Positions 33,939 to 43,892 are shown, counted from the first letter of the stretch. The stretch: 64,000 nucleotides of DNA from Mycobacterium conspicuum (GCF_010730195.1 NZ_AP022613.1:3410001-3474000); one strand, 5' to 3'. Made by a program: numbers and translations. The notes: generated from the sequence alone by a model not told the origin.

Positions 33939-35279
33939 TTACAACGACAGGTAGGTCTTCAGCTCGTACGGCGTGACGTGGCTGCGGTAGTTCGACCACT
34001 CCGTGCGCTTGTTGCGCAGGAAGAAGTCAAACACGTGCTCCCCCAACGCTTCCGCGACCAGCTCGGAGGCCTCCATCGCGTGCAGCGCACTGTCCAGGCT
34101 GGTCGGCAGCTCCCGGTAGCCCATCGTGCGGCGCTCTTCGGACGTGAGATCCCACACGTTGTCTTCGGCCTGCGGCCCCAGCACGTAGCCCTTCTCCACG
34201 CCGCGCAACCCGGCGGCCAGCAGCACGGCGAACGCCAGGTAGGGGTTGCAGGCCGAGTCCGGGCTGCGCACCTCCACCCGTCGCGACGACGTCTTGTGCG
34301 GCGTGTACATCGGAACCCGCACCAACGCGGACCGGTTGGCGGCGCCCCAGGATGCCGCGGTGGGGGCCTCGCCACCGACCACCAGCCGCTTGTAGGAGTT
34401 GACCCATTGATTGGTGACCGCGCTGATCTCGGAGGCATGCTCGAGGATCCCGGCGATGAACGACTTGCCCACATCCGAGAGTTGCAGCGGGTCGTCGTCG
34501 CTGTGGAAGGCGTTGACGTCGCCCTCGAACAGGCTCATGTGGGTGTGCATGGCCGAGCCGGGGTGCTGCGCGAACGGCTTGGGCATGAACGACGCCCGCG
34601 CGCCATTTTCGATCGCGACTTCTTTAATGACGTAGCGGAACGTCATCACGTTGTCGGCCATCGACAGCGCGTCGGCGAAGCGCAGGTCGATCTCCTGCTG
34701 GCCGGGCGCGCCCTCGTGGTGGCTGAACTCCACCGAGATGCCCATGAATTCCAGGGCGTCGATCGCGTGCCGGCGGAAGTTGGACGCGGAGTCATGCACG
34801 GCCTGATCGAAGTAGCCGGCGTTGTCGACCGGGATCGGCGGCGTCATGCCATCCTCCGAGCCGGGCTTGAGCAGGAAGAATTCGATCTCCGGATGCACAT
34901 AGCAGGAGAAGCCGAGGTCGTTGGCCTTCTGCAGCTGCCGGCGCAGCACGTGGCGCGGGTCGGCCCACGACGGCGAACCGTCCGGCATGGTGATGTCGCA
35001 GAACATCCGCGCCGAGTGGTGGTGGCCGTTGGATTCCCAGGGCAGCACCTGGAAACTCGACGGGTCCGGGTGCGCGACGGTGTCGGATTCCGACACCCGC
35101 GCGAAGCCCTCGATCGAGGATCCGTCGAAGCCGATGCCCTCCTCGAAGGCGCCTTCCAGCTCGGCGGGCGCGATCGCGACCGACTTGAGGTACCCCAGCA
35201 CGTCGGTGAACCACAGCCGGACGAAGCGAATGTCTCGCTCTTCGAGCGTGCGGAGGACGAACTCCTTCTGTCGATCCAT
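33939..35279 (-). CDS. glnA2: Glutamine synthetase GlnA2
   Basis: 446-residue type I-alpha-like glutamine synthetase homologue. Blocks FDGSSIEGFARVSESD, PEIEFFLLKPG, HHEGAPGQQEIDLRF, KPFAQHPGSAMHTHMSL and RSALVRVPMY are complete. Unlike GlnA1, the region where the adenylylation site would be lacks the DLYELP motif, so regulation by GlnE is not expected. Start ATG 35279. It stands 28 bases upstream of glnE on the same strand, likely one unit. Relatives in mycobacteria make D-glutamine/D-isoglutamine or act poorly as synthetase, so the true substrate is open. Counterpart of Rv2222c. Confidence 0.93.
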   Translation of the reverse strand: MDRQKEFVLRTLEERDIRFVRLWFTDVLGYLKSVAIAPAELEGAFEEGIGFDGSSIEGFARVSESDTVAHPDPSSFQVLPWESNGHHHSARMFCDITMPDGSPSWADPRHVLRRQLQKANDLGFSCYVHPEIEFFLLKPGSEDGMTPPIPVDNAGYFDQAVHDSASNFRRHAIDALEFMGISVEFSHHEGAPGQQEIDLRFADALSMADNVMTFRYVIKEVAIENGARASFMPKPFAQHPGSAMHTHMSLFEGDVNAFHSDDDPLQLSDVGKSFIAGILEHASEISAVTNQWVNSYKRLVVGGEAPTAASWGAANRSALVRVPMYTPHKTSSRRVEVRSPDSACNPYLAFAVLLAAGLRGVEKGYVLGPQAEDNVWDLTSEERRTMGYRELPTSLDSALHAMEASELVAEALGEHVFDFFLRNKRTEWSNYRSHVTPYELKTYLSL

Positions 35280-35358
35280 AACCCGAACAGTAGGCAATCC
35301 CTGTTAAATCTGTGTTACCGAGGCCAGCCCAGAAGCGTTTCCGGGCGTCGGCGCCAAG

Positions 35359-36909
35359 TTACTGCTGGACACACCGCAACAGCGGCGGGGGCACCGTCTG
35401 ATCGACGAAATACGCCATCACCGCGCTGTCCACGCACTGGTTGCCGTCGAAGACCACGGTGTGCTGGGTGCCGTCGTAGGTGATCAGCGGGGCGCCCAGC
35501 TGGTGGGCCAGGTTCACCCCGGCGCGATACGGGGTGGCCGGGTCGCGGGTCGTGGAGACGACGACGACCTTGCCCAACGGCACGGCGGGCGCCGGGTGCG
35601 GCGCCATCGTCGCCGGCACCGGCCACATGCCGCAGATGTCGCGCGGCGCGTTCCCGGTGAACTGCCCATAGGACAAAAACGGCGCAGCCTGACGGATCTG
35701 TTGATCGGCGGCCACCCAGCTCGCGGAGTCCGTGGGCGCCGGCGCGTCGACGCAGCGGACGCCGTTGAACGCGTCCTGATCGTTGGTGTAGTGCCCGTGC
35801 TGGTCGCGGCCGTCGTAGTCGTCGGCGAGCATCAGCAGGTCACCGGCGTCGCCGCCCTTTTGCAGCCCGAGCAGCCCACTGGTCAGGTACTTCCAGTGCT
35901 GCGGCGTGTAGAGCGCGTTGATGGTGCCGGTGGTGGCGTCGGCGTAGCCGAGCCCCCGCGGATCCGACGTCTTGCCCGGCTTGGTGGCCGTCGGGTCCAC
36001 CAGGGCGTGGTAGCGGTTGACCCATTGGGCCGGGTCGGTGCCCAACGGGCAGGCGGTCGAGCGCGCGCAGTCGGCCGCGTACGCGTTGAAGGCGGTCTGG
36101 AAGCCCGCCATCTGCTCGATGTTCTCCTGGATCGGGCCCTCGGTCGGGTCGATGGCGCCGTCGAGCACCATCGTGCGCACGTGCTCGCTGAAGCCCTCGA
36201 GGTAGGCGGTCCCGATCGCGGTGCCGTAGCTGTAGCCGAGGTAGTTGATCTGCTCGTCACCGAGCGCGCGCCGCACCATGTCCATGTCGTGCGCGACGGA
36301 CGTGGTGCCCGCGTTGGCGAGGAACGCCTTGCCCATCTTGTTGAGGCATTCCTGAGCCAGGTTCTGGTAGATCTGCTCGATGTGCGCCACCCCGGCCGGG
36401 CTGTAGTCGACCATCGGTTCGCGCCGGTAGGCGTCGAACTCGGCGTCGGTGCGGCACCGCAGCGCCGGTGTCGAGTGGCCGACGCCCCTCGGGTCGAAGC
36501 CGACTAAATCGAAATGCCGTCCGATGTCAGTGGTTTGCAGGTCTGCGGCCATCCCGGCGACCATCTCCACCGCCGACGCCCCCGGCCCGCCCGGGTTCAC
36601 GAATAGCGATCCGATTCGCTGACCCGTCGCCGGAACGCGGATCACCGCCAGCTTGGCTTGTGCCCCAGCGGGATTGGCGTAGTCGATCGGCACCGACACC
36701 GTGGCGCACTTGGCGGTCGGGATGTCACTGGTGTCGTCAATGAATTGACTGCAGCTGCCCCAGTTCTGTTGGGACGCCGCGACGGGCTGCGGCGCTTGGG
36801 TCTGACCGGTACCGGGTTCCGGTGTGGCACTCGCAACCGGGAAGGGAGCCAGCAACCCAAACGAAAGCAGCGCCGAGCTCAACGATCTCAGGCGCGACAT
36901 GGCTGCCAT
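35359..36909 (-). CDS. Exported alpha/beta hydrolase, TAP-like (Rv2223c paralogue of Hip1)
   Basis: 516 residues. Signal peptide at the N-terminus (RLRSLSSALLSFGLLAPFPVASA) with a likely AxA cut, no lipobox Cys. Catalytic Ser in YLGYSYGTAIG (about residue 216), Asp in TTRDPATPYRAG, His in GTQHTVVFDG, and paired cysteines typical of the TAP-like C-terminal domain. ATG 36909 (MAAM) matches the M. tuberculosis start. The next gene is a close paralogue, and these two are tandem copies. Likely a cell-envelope protease or esterase; Rv2223c itself is poorly characterised. Confidence 0.9.
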   Translation of the reverse strand: MAAMSRLRSLSSALLSFGLLAPFPVASATPEPGTGQTQAPQPVAASQQNWGSCSQFIDDTSDIPTAKCATVSVPIDYANPAGAQAKLAVIRVPATGQRIGSLFVNPGGPGASAVEMVAGMAADLQTTDIGRHFDLVGFDPRGVGHSTPALRCRTDAEFDAYRREPMVDYSPAGVAHIEQIYQNLAQECLNKMGKAFLANAGTTSVAHDMDMVRRALGDEQINYLGYSYGTAIGTAYLEGFSEHVRTMVLDGAIDPTEGPIQENIEQMAGFQTAFNAYAADCARSTACPLGTDPAQWVNRYHALVDPTATKPGKTSDPRGLGYADATTGTINALYTPQHWKYLTSGLLGLQKGGDAGDLLMLADDYDGRDQHGHYTNDQDAFNGVRCVDAPAPTDSASWVAADQQIRQAAPFLSYGQFTGNAPRDICGMWPVPATMAPHPAPAVPLGKVVVVSTTRDPATPYRAGVNLAHQLGAPLITYDGTQHTVVFDGNQCVDSAVMAYFVDQTVPPPLLRCVQQ

Positions 36910-36992
36910 CGTTGCATCTTCGAATGGTCGCGGGCAGCGCGAAAAGGTCACGCCTTGGTTTCGTATCGGCGGCTTTGGCGATTAGCGGAGTG

Positions 36993-38555
36993 TCAGCACT
37001 TCGCGCCGTTGGGCGGTGTGGTACCGGCGATCAGGTAGTCGGTCGCATAGTCGTCGATGCAGCGGTCGCCCTGGAAAACCACCGTGTGCTGGGTTCCGTC
37101 GAAGGTGAGCAGCGAGCCGCGCAGCTGGTTCGCCAGGTCGACGCCGGCCTTGTACGGCGTCGCCGGATCGTGGGTGGTCGACACCACCACGGTCGGCGCC
37201 AGTCCGGGCGCCGACACGGTGTGCGGCTTGCTGGTCGGCGGCACCGGCCAGAACGCACAGGTGCCCAGCGGCGCGTCACCGGTGAACTGCCCCCAGCTCA
37301 TGAACGGCGCGATCTCGCGGGATCGACGGTCTTCGTCGATGACCTTCGCCCGGTCCGTAACAGGCGGCTGGTCAACACAATTGATCGCCACTCGCGCGTC
37401 GGTGGCGTTGCTGTAATGCCCGTGCGAGTCGCGACGCATGTACATGTCGGCCAGCGCGAGAAGCGTGTCGCCGTGATGGCCGACCAGCTCGGTGAGGCCG
37501 TCGGTCAGGTGATGCCACAGCGTCGGCGAATACAGCGCCATGATGGTGCCCACGATCGCGTCGCTGTAGCCCAGCCCGCGTTTGTCGTTGGTGGGCACCG
37601 GCTTACCGAGCATCGGGTTGTTCGGGTCGACCAGCGGGTCGACCAGGCTGTGGTAGACGGTGTTGGCCTTGTCCGGGTCGGTGCCCAACGGGCAGCTCGG
37701 TTTCTTGGCGCAGTCGGCGGCGTAGTTGTTGAACGCGTCCTGAAATCCCTTGGCCTGTCGCAAATCCGCCTCGACGGGATCGGCATTGGGGTCGACGGCG
37801 CCGTCGAGGATCATCGCCCGCACGTGCTGCGGGAACGCCTCGGCGTAGGCGGAGCCGATGCGCGTGCCATAGGAGTAGCCGAGGTAGGTCAACTTGTCGT
37901 CGCCCAACGCCGCGCGGATGGCGTCCAGATCCCTGGCGACAGCGACGGTCCCGATGTTGCGCAGAAAGTTCTTGCCCATCTTGGCGACGCAGCGGCCGAC
38001 GAACTGCTTGGTTTCATCCTCGATGTGCGCGACACCGGCCGGGCTGTAGTCGACGTTCGGCTCCTTGCGCAGTCGGTCGTTGTCGGCGTCGGAGTTGCAC
38101 CAGACCGCCGGCCGCGACGCGCCCACCCCGCGCGGGTCGAATCCGACCAGATCGAACCGCTCCCGCACCCGCTTCGGCATCGTCTGCACCACGCCCAGGG
38201 CCGCCTCGATACCGGACTCGCCGGGCCCGCCCGGGTTGATCACCAGCGAACCGATCTTGTCGCCGGTGGCGGGAAAGCGAATCATCGCCAGCGCCGCCAC
38301 GTCGTTGCCGGGGTGCTTGTAGTCGATCGGCACGGCCAGCTTGCCGCACAACGCGCCGCCGGGGATTTTCACCGAGCTGCTGCTGGACCGGCACGGTGTC
38401 CACTGCACCGGCTGGCCCAGCTTGGGCCCGGCCATGAGCGCGCGCCCGTTGACCACCCGCACGCAGCCCGCCGCCACCAGCGCGACCGCGCCGATCGCCG
38501 TCCAGATCAGCAGCGTGCGCGCGATCTTGGCGCGGCGAGGCAGGCCCATGCTCAC
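36993..38555 (-). CDS. caeA: Hip1/CaeA, cell-envelope serine protease (lipoprotein)
   Basis: 520 residues. N-terminal basic segment, hydrophobic helix and lipobox ALVAAGC at about residues 26-32, so a lipoprotein. Catalytic triad of the TAP-like hydrolases: Ser in YLGYSYGTRIGSAYAE (about residue 228), Asp in THDPATPYKAG (about 463) and His in GTQHTVVFQG (about 490). In M. tuberculosis (Rv2224c) Hip1 cleaves GroEL2 and dampens macrophage responses. GTG start 38555 gives the same length as that protein. The neighbour 83 bases downstream is its paralogue. Confidence 0.95.
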   Translation of the reverse strand: MSMGLPRRAKIARTLLIWTAIGAVALVAAGCVRVVNGRALMAGPKLGQPVQWTPCRSSSSSVKIPGGALCGKLAVPIDYKHPGNDVAALAMIRFPATGDKIGSLVINPGGPGESGIEAALGVVQTMPKRVRERFDLVGFDPRGVGASRPAVWCNSDADNDRLRKEPNVDYSPAGVAHIEDETKQFVGRCVAKMGKNFLRNIGTVAVARDLDAIRAALGDDKLTYLGYSYGTRIGSAYAEAFPQHVRAMILDGAVDPNADPVEADLRQAKGFQDAFNNYAADCAKKPSCPLGTDPDKANTVYHSLVDPLVDPNNPMLGKPVPTNDKRGLGYSDAIVGTIMALYSPTLWHHLTDGLTELVGHHGDTLLALADMYMRRDSHGHYSNATDARVAINCVDQPPVTDRAKVIDEDRRSREIAPFMSWGQFTGDAPLGTCAFWPVPPTSKPHTVSAPGLAPTVVVSTTHDPATPYKAGVDLANQLRGSLLTFDGTQHTVVFQGDRCIDDYATDYLIAGTTPPNGAKC

Positions 38556-38742
38556 CTATGCTGCCAGAGCCAACCTGAGATTCTGATTAACGGCCACCAC
38601 CACCGCGAGACCAGACGATGGCGATTGTCACACCGGTGGGACGGTGCTTTTGCACGCCAGGGATGGCAGACTGGCAGGGTCAAGCGAACCCGGGGACCCC
38701 GAAGGGCCACGAGGATCGACCGGACCACACATAGGGACAGCG

Positions 38743-39588
38743 ATGTCTGAGCAGAATGTCTATGGAGCTGCGCCAGCTGGGCCGTCGGCCCCGCGGACCA
38801 AAATCCGCACCCACCACCTGCAGACGATGAAGGCCGAAGGTCACAAGTGGGCGATGCTCACGGCCTACGACTATTCGACCGCCCGAGTATTCGACGAGGC
38901 CGGCATCCCGGTGCTGCTGGTCGGCGATTCGGCGGCCAACGTCGTGTACGGCTACGACACCACCGTGCCGGTCTCCATCGACGAGCTGATCCCGCTGGTC
39001 CGCGGCGTGGTCCGGGGTGCTCCGCACGCCCTGGTGGTCGCCGACCTGCCGTTCGGCAGCTACGAGGCCGGCCCGGCCGCCGCACTGGCGGCCGCCACCC
39101 GCTTCATGAAGGAGGCCGGCGCGCACGCCGTCAAGCTCGAGGGCGGTGAGCGGGTCGCCGAGCAGATCGCCTGCCTGACCGCGGCCGGCATCCCGGTGAT
39201 GGCCCACATCGGCTTCACCCCGCAAAGCGTCAACACCCTCGGCGGCTTCCGCGTGCAGGGTCGCGGCGACGCCGCGGAGCAGACCGTGCACGACGCGATC
39301 GCCGTCGCCGAGGCCGGGGCGTTTGCAGTCGTGATGGAAATGGTGCCGGCCGAATTGGCCACCCAGATCACCGGCAAACTCACCATCCCGACCGTCGGCA
39401 TCGGGGCGGGCCCCAACTGCGACGGCCAGGTCCTGGTCTGGCAGGACATGGCCGGCCTGAACACCGGCAAGGCCCCCCGTTTCGTCAAGCGGTACGCCGA
39501 CATCGCGGGCGAATTACGCCGTGCCGCAACGCAATACGCGGAGGAGGTGGCCGGCGGGGCTTTCCCCGCCGACGAGCACTGCTTCTAG
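38743..39588 (+). CDS. panB: 3-methyl-2-oxobutanoate hydroxymethyltransferase
   Basis: First committed step of pantothenate synthesis: hydroxymethylation of ketoisovalerate using methylene-tetrahydrofolate. 281 residues, the usual length. Motifs: MLTAYDYSTARVFDEAGIPVLLVGDS, VVADLPFGSYE, GAHAVKLEGG (Mg and substrate site), AHIGFTPQS and GIGAGPNCDGQVLVWQD. ATG 38743 chosen for agreement with mycobacterial PanB; 33 extra codons upstream are unlike the family. It is divergent from Hip1. Counterpart of Rv2225. Confidence 0.95.
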   Translation: MSEQNVYGAAPAGPSAPRTKIRTHHLQTMKAEGHKWAMLTAYDYSTARVFDEAGIPVLLVGDSAANVVYGYDTTVPVSIDELIPLVRGVVRGAPHALVVADLPFGSYEAGPAAALAAATRFMKEAGAHAVKLEGGERVAEQIACLTAAGIPVMAHIGFTPQSVNTLGGFRVQGRGDAAEQTVHDAIAVAEAGAFAVVMEMVPAELATQITGKLTIPTVGIGAGPNCDGQVLVWQDMAGLNTGKAPRFVKRYADIAGELRRAATQYAEEVAGGAFPADEHCF

Positions 39589-39811
39589 ACCGGCCGCGAA
39601 AGTCGCACCGAAAAGCATTGCGCCGCTTATCAGACCGGCGGCAAGGGCCAGGTATCCAAAGGTAAGCCGTCGCGGTGCGCCGCATGAACCGAACACGGCG
39701 ACCAGACGCCTGGGTCGGACGTAACTCAGATGTGGCACGCTAGGGTCCCTACCCACCACCATCGACAACCATCTTCGAGGGCCCCTAACCGCGCCCTCAC
39801 CGGAGGCGAGA

Positions 39812-41371
39812 ATGCCTGGAAACGCGCCCGAAACCTCACGTCATCTGGAGGTGGAGCGCAAGTTCGACGTCGGCGAGTCGACGGTGTCGCCGTCGTTCGA
39901 GGGCATCGCGGCGGTGGCCCGCGTCGAGAAGTCGCCGGTCCAGTCGCTGGACGCGGTGTACTTCGACACGCCCGCCCACGACCTGGCCCGCGACAAGATC
40001 ACCCTGCGACGCCGCACCGGCGGCGCCGACGCCGGCTGGCACCTGAAGCTGCCGGCCGGACCCGATGCGCGCACCGAGGTACGGGCGCCGCTGGACGCCT
40101 CTGACGAGGCCACCGTGCCCAGCCAGTTGCTGGACGTGGTGCTCGCGATCGTGCGCGACCGCCCGCTCGAGCCGGTCGCACGGATCACCACCCAACGGGA
40201 AAATCAGGTGCTCTACGGCGTTGACGGCGCCGCGCTGGCCGAGTTCAGCAACGACCACGTCACCGCGTGGTCGGCGGCGACGCCCGGGGACGCCGACTCA
40301 GTGCCGGCCGAACAACAGTGGCGCGAATGGGAACTCGAGCTGGTCGAGAATGGGAGTGCCGACACCGAGCTGTTGAACCGGCTGAGCAACCGGCTCCTCG
40401 ACGCCGGCGCGGTACCGGCGGGTCACGGTTCCAAGCTCGCGCGGGTGCTCGGCGACACCTCGGCGTCCAACGGGACAGAGCTGGCCGCTGATTTCGTGGA
40501 CCCGCTGCACCGCGCGGTGGCCGAGCAGGTCGAGCAGCTGCTGGTCTGGGATCGCGCCGTGCGCGCCGATGCCCCCGACGCGGTACACCAGATGCGGGTG
40601 ACCACCCGCAAGATCCGCAGCCTGCTGCGCGACGCCGCTGGCGCGTCCGATTCCACCGACACCGAATGGGTGCAGGCCGAACTGCGTGAGCTCGCCGCCG
40701 TGTTGGGGGTGGCGCGCGACGCCGAAGTGCTCGCCGAGCGCTACCAGCGCCAGCTGGACCTGCTGGAACCGGATTTGGTGCGCGGACGGATCCGGGACCG
40801 TCTGGTCAAGGGTGCGCACCGCAGGTATCAGACCGGGCTGCGGCGCTCGCTGATCGCGATGCGCTCGCAGCGATACTTCCGGCTGCTCGACGCCCTCGAC
40901 TCGTGGGTGGCCGACGCCGCCGCTCCGCCCGCCGGGGAGGAACCGGTGCCGGTGACCATCGACACGGCCTATAAGAAGGTCCGCAAGGCGGCAAAAGCCG
41001 CGAAGGAAGCCGAGGCAGCCGACCCGGCGGGTGCCGCGACCGAAGAGGCCGGCGAGCACCACGACCCCGACGAGGCGCTGCACCGAATCCGCAAGCGCGC
41101 CAAGCGATTACGGTACACCGCATCGGCGACCGGCGCGGACAAGGTGGCCGAACAGGCCAAGGCGATCCAGTCGTTGCTGGGTGACCACCAGGACAGCGTC
41201 GTAAGCCGCGAACATCTGATCCAGCAGACCGAAGCCGCGCACGTCGCCGGCGAGGACACCTTCACCTACGGCCTGCTGTTCCAGCAAGAGGCCGACTTGG
41301 CCGAAAGATGCCACCAGCAGCTGGACGCGGCGCTGCGCAAGCTCGCCAAGGCGGTGAAGAAGGCGCGTTAG
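39812..41371 (+). CDS. CYTH and CHAD domain protein (Rv2226-like)
   Basis: 519 residues. The N-terminal CYTH domain starts with LEVERKFDV (the EXEXK-type triphosphate tunnel motif) and runs to about residue 205, with LRRRTGGADAGWHLKL supplying further basic residues for phosphate. The C-terminal CHAD domain (about 225-519) is all helical with spaced HxxR histidines in VHQMRVTTRKIRSLLRDA and ALHRIRKRAKRLRY. CHAD domains bind polyphosphate, so a triphosphatase or polyphosphate-linked role is likely. ATG 39812. The gene's stop is 12 bases before the rnpB-like fragment. Confidence 0.92.
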   Translation: MPGNAPETSRHLEVERKFDVGESTVSPSFEGIAAVARVEKSPVQSLDAVYFDTPAHDLARDKITLRRRTGGADAGWHLKLPAGPDARTEVRAPLDASDEATVPSQLLDVVLAIVRDRPLEPVARITTQRENQVLYGVDGAALAEFSNDHVTAWSAATPGDADSVPAEQQWREWELELVENGSADTELLNRLSNRLLDAGAVPAGHGSKLARVLGDTSASNGTELAADFVDPLHRAVAEQVEQLLVWDRAVRADAPDAVHQMRVTTRKIRSLLRDAAGASDSTDTEWVQAELRELAAVLGVARDAEVLAERYQRQLDLLEPDLVRGRIRDRLVKGAHRRYQTGLRRSLIAMRSQRYFRLLDALDSWVADAAAPPAGEEPVPVTIDTAYKKVRKAAKAAKEAEAADPAGAATEEAGEHHDPDEALHRIRKRAKRLRYTASATGADKVAEQAKAIQSLLGDHQDSVVSREHLIQQTEAAHVAGEDTFTYGLLFQQEADLAERCHQQLDAALRKLAKAVKKAR

Positions 41372-41383
41372 CCCAATCGGCTC

Positions 41384-41417
41384 AGGGCAGACGAGCTAGT
41401 TTGTAAGCCGGACTGTT
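41384..41417 (-). repeat. Decayed copy of the rnpB 3' end (direct repeat, island border)
   Basis: Thirty-four bases align with the 3' end of the RNase P RNA gene at 48044-48079 in the same orientation: 29 of 34 identical with a two-base gap, including GACGAGCT and TGTAAGCCGGA. No other part of rnpB is present. The repeat begins 13 bases after the CHAD gene. Such a truncated 3' end facing the intact gene is the usual trace of integration into the 3' end of a stable RNA gene; alternatively it is a remnant of an older rnpB duplication. Confidence 0.65.
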
Positions 41418-41545
41418 ATCTGCGCGTGTCCCGACAGCCCTACTGCGGCGGGGAGATGGCTTGTGCTAGACACCGAACGTGATTCACCCGTGCCCGGCCA
41501 GGCCACTAGACCGCCACGATCAACGAAGCGCGTCCACCTGGGTTG

Positions 41546-41549
41546 AAGT
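41546..41549. repeat. Target-site duplication of the IS21-type element, left
   Basis: AAGT directly precedes the left terminal base of the element and recurs at 43955-43958 just beyond the right end. Four bases is within the range for the IS21 family. Confidence 0.7.
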
Positions 41550-41686
41550 TGACCGCGCTCACTGAAATTCCCCACTGACGCTCATCGAAATTCCCCACCC
41601 GTGTGGCTCCGCCGAGAAGGGCGGGCCTCCCTCGAAGCTGCTGGTGTCTGACGCCAGTAGCTCCACCGAAGGAGGCCCGCTTTCTC

Positions 41687-43048
41687 ATGCTCACATGGGA
41701 GGACGATGTGGAAGTACATGCCCTACGCAAACGTGGTTGGTCGATCTCGGCGATCGCCCGCCACACCGGCTTCGACCGCAAGACGGTCCGGAAGTATCTG
41801 GCCGGTGACGGCGCGCCCGGGGTCCGCGCCCGGCCCGACCCGGACCCGTTCGACCCGTTCATCGACTACGTCACCGCCAGGCTGACCGAGGACCCGCACC
41901 TGTGGGCCCGCACCCTGTTCGACGAACTCGAGGACCTCGGATTCGGGCTGTCGTATCAGAGCCTGACCCGCAACATCCGGACCCGGAAGCTGCGGCCCGT
42001 CTGTGAGGCGTGCCGGACGGCCACGCAGCGCCCGAACGCGGTGATCCCCCATGCACCGGGTGATGAAACTCAATGGGACTGGCTGGAATTGCCCGATCCG
42101 CCGGAATCGTGGGGCTGGGGCAAAACCGCACACCTGCTGGTCGGCTCGTTGGCCCATTCGGGCAAGTGGCGCGGCTATCTGTCGCCGAGCGAGGACCAAC
42201 CCCACCTGGTCGCCGGCCTGGACCGCGTCACCCGCGGTCTGGGCGGCGTCTCGCGGGTGTGGCGGTTCGACCGGATGGCCACGGTCTGCGATCCCGGTAG
42301 CGGCCGGGTGAGCGCCTCGTTCGCCGGGGTGGCCAAGCACTACGGCGTATCGGTGGCGATCTGCCCGCCGCGGCGCGGCAACCGCAAGGGCGTGGTGGAG
42401 AAGGTCAATCACACCGCCGCGCAACGCTGGTGGCGCACCCTGGCCGACGACGTCACCGTCGAGGCGGCCCAGGCGAACCTGGATCGCTTCGCCAGGGTGC
42501 GTGGTGACACGAGGCTGCGGGCCACCGCTGATGGCCGCTCCTCGGTCGCCGTGGTGGCCGAAACGGAGCCACTACAACCAATACCGGCGCAGGCGTATCC
42601 GGTGATCGTTTCCGAGGCCCGCACCGCATCGCGCCAAGCGATGGTGTCCTACCGCGGTAACCGCTACTCGGTGCCCCCGGAGCTGGCCGCCGCCAACGTG
42701 GTGGTGTCGCATCCGGTCGGCGGTCAGTTCTGCGACATCGCCACCGCCAGTGGGATCGTGGTTGCCAGGCACCGGATGGCCGCCGACGGGCTCGGCGTCA
42801 TGGTGCGCGACAACGGCCACGTCATCGCGCTGGATGCCGCGGCGATCGCCACCGCGACCACCGGACGGGCGCACCGCCGCAAGGAACGCATCCCACCCGG
42901 CCCGGCGGCCAAAGCCGCTGCCGCGCAACTGCTTGCGATCAATCAGCCATCCGTCACCGCAATTGAAACATCCACTCCGTCAACCAATTCCACCGTCATC
43001 GATCTGTCCGCTTACGAGCGGGCCGCCCAGAACAGGACCATCCAATGA
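41687..43048 (+). CDS. istA: IS21-family transposase IstA
   Basis: DDE transposase of 453 residues that cuts and joins the element ends. N-terminal helix-turn-helix: DVEVHALRKRGWSISAIARH, followed by FDRKTVRKYLAGDG. Catalytic acidic residues of the RNase H-like core are seen in GDETQWDWLELP, FDRMATVCD and VEKVNHTAAQRW. The C-terminus has the Mu-type barrel YRGNRYSVPPEL. ATG 41687 has GGAGG upstream. The stop overlaps the istB ATG. The protein appears intact, in contrast to istB. Confidence 0.92.
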   Translation: MLTWEDDVEVHALRKRGWSISAIARHTGFDRKTVRKYLAGDGAPGVRARPDPDPFDPFIDYVTARLTEDPHLWARTLFDELEDLGFGLSYQSLTRNIRTRKLRPVCEACRTATQRPNAVIPHAPGDETQWDWLELPDPPESWGWGKTAHLLVGSLAHSGKWRGYLSPSEDQPHLVAGLDRVTRGLGGVSRVWRFDRMATVCDPGSGRVSASFAGVAKHYGVSVAICPPRRGNRKGVVEKVNHTAAQRWWRTLADDVTVEAAQANLDRFARVRGDTRLRATADGRSSVAVVAETEPLQPIPAQAYPVIVSEARTASRQAMVSYRGNRYSVPPELAAANVVVSHPVGGQFCDIATASGIVVARHRMAADGLGVMVRDNGHVIALDAAAIATATTGRAHRRKERIPPGPAAKAAAAQLLAINQPSVTAIETSTPSTNSTVIDLSAYERAAQNRTIQ

Positions 43049-43892
43049 CCCCACACCGCGCACCGGTAAGACCACCACCACAACCGAGGAATCGCTGTCG
43101 GCGGCGGCGAGCCATATCAGCAGCTACGCTCGCATCTGGCCGAACTCAAACTGGCCGCGGCCGCTGAAGCCCTACCTGCCGTGCTCGACCAGGCCACCGC
43201 CGACGGGCTGTCGCTGACCGTTGCCTTGGAGCGGCTGCTGGCCGTCGAGGTCGAAGCCTCCACCGCCCGCCGACTGGCCGGACGGCTTCGGTTCGCCTGC
43301 TTGCCCACCCCAGCCACCCTGGCCGACTTCGACGTCGATGCTGCCGCCGGGATCGACCGCAAGCTCATCGACGAGCTGGGCACCTGCCGCTATCTGGAAT
43401 CAGCGACCAACATCCTGCTCATCGGCCCACCGGGTACTGGAAAAACACCTGTCGGTCGGATTGGCCAGGGCCGCAGCACATGCCGGCTACCGGACGTACT
43501 TCACCACCGCCGCCGATCTGGCCGCCCGCTGCCACCGCGCCGCCATCGAGGGACGCTGGGCCACCACCATGCGCTTCTTCGCCGGCCCGACGCTGCTGGT
43601 GATCGATGAACTCGGCTACCTTCCACTGCCCGCCGAGGCCGCTTCGGCGTTGTTTCAGGTTGTCTCCCAACGGTATTTAAAGACCAGCATCGTCATCACC
43701 ACCAACCGCGGCGTGGGAGCCTGGGGAGAGATCCTCGGCGACACCACCGTGGCCGCTGCCATGCTCGACCGCCTGCTGCACCGCTCCGTGGTCATCAACC
43801 TCGACGGAGAGTCCTACCGGCTACGTGACCACCACGCCGCCGCAGAAACCCTGCGCCGAACCACCACCGGCACCCGCCAACAACTACACTGA
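43045..43892 (+). pseudogene. istB: IS21-family helper ATPase IstB, frameshifted
   Basis: ATG 43045 overlaps the istA stop (ATGA), as expected for istB, but the expected protein is split over three frames. Frame changes are needed near the ATG, near 43112 (before PYQQLRSHLAELKL), and at the Walker A motif: GPPGTGK ends about 43444 in one frame and HLSVGLARAAAHAGYRTYF continues in another. Walker B TLLVIDELGYLPL and the sensor TTNRG are intact in the last frame. Each break is repaired by adding one or two C in a C-containing run, so it is either decay or base-calling error. Whole-length repaired product would be about 280 residues. Confidence 0.8.

Noticed and set aside
32460..35483. Long open frame on the plus strand across glnE and glnA2 (about 1000 codons)
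   Set aside because: Runs antisense to two clear enzymes; composition is that of a high-GC mirror frame with no domain.
39514..39768. Minus-strand frame of 84 codons with one hydrophobic segment, overlapping the end of panB
   Set aside because: A membrane-like helix is present but most of it lies antisense to panB and no ribosome site was found; left out as uncertain.
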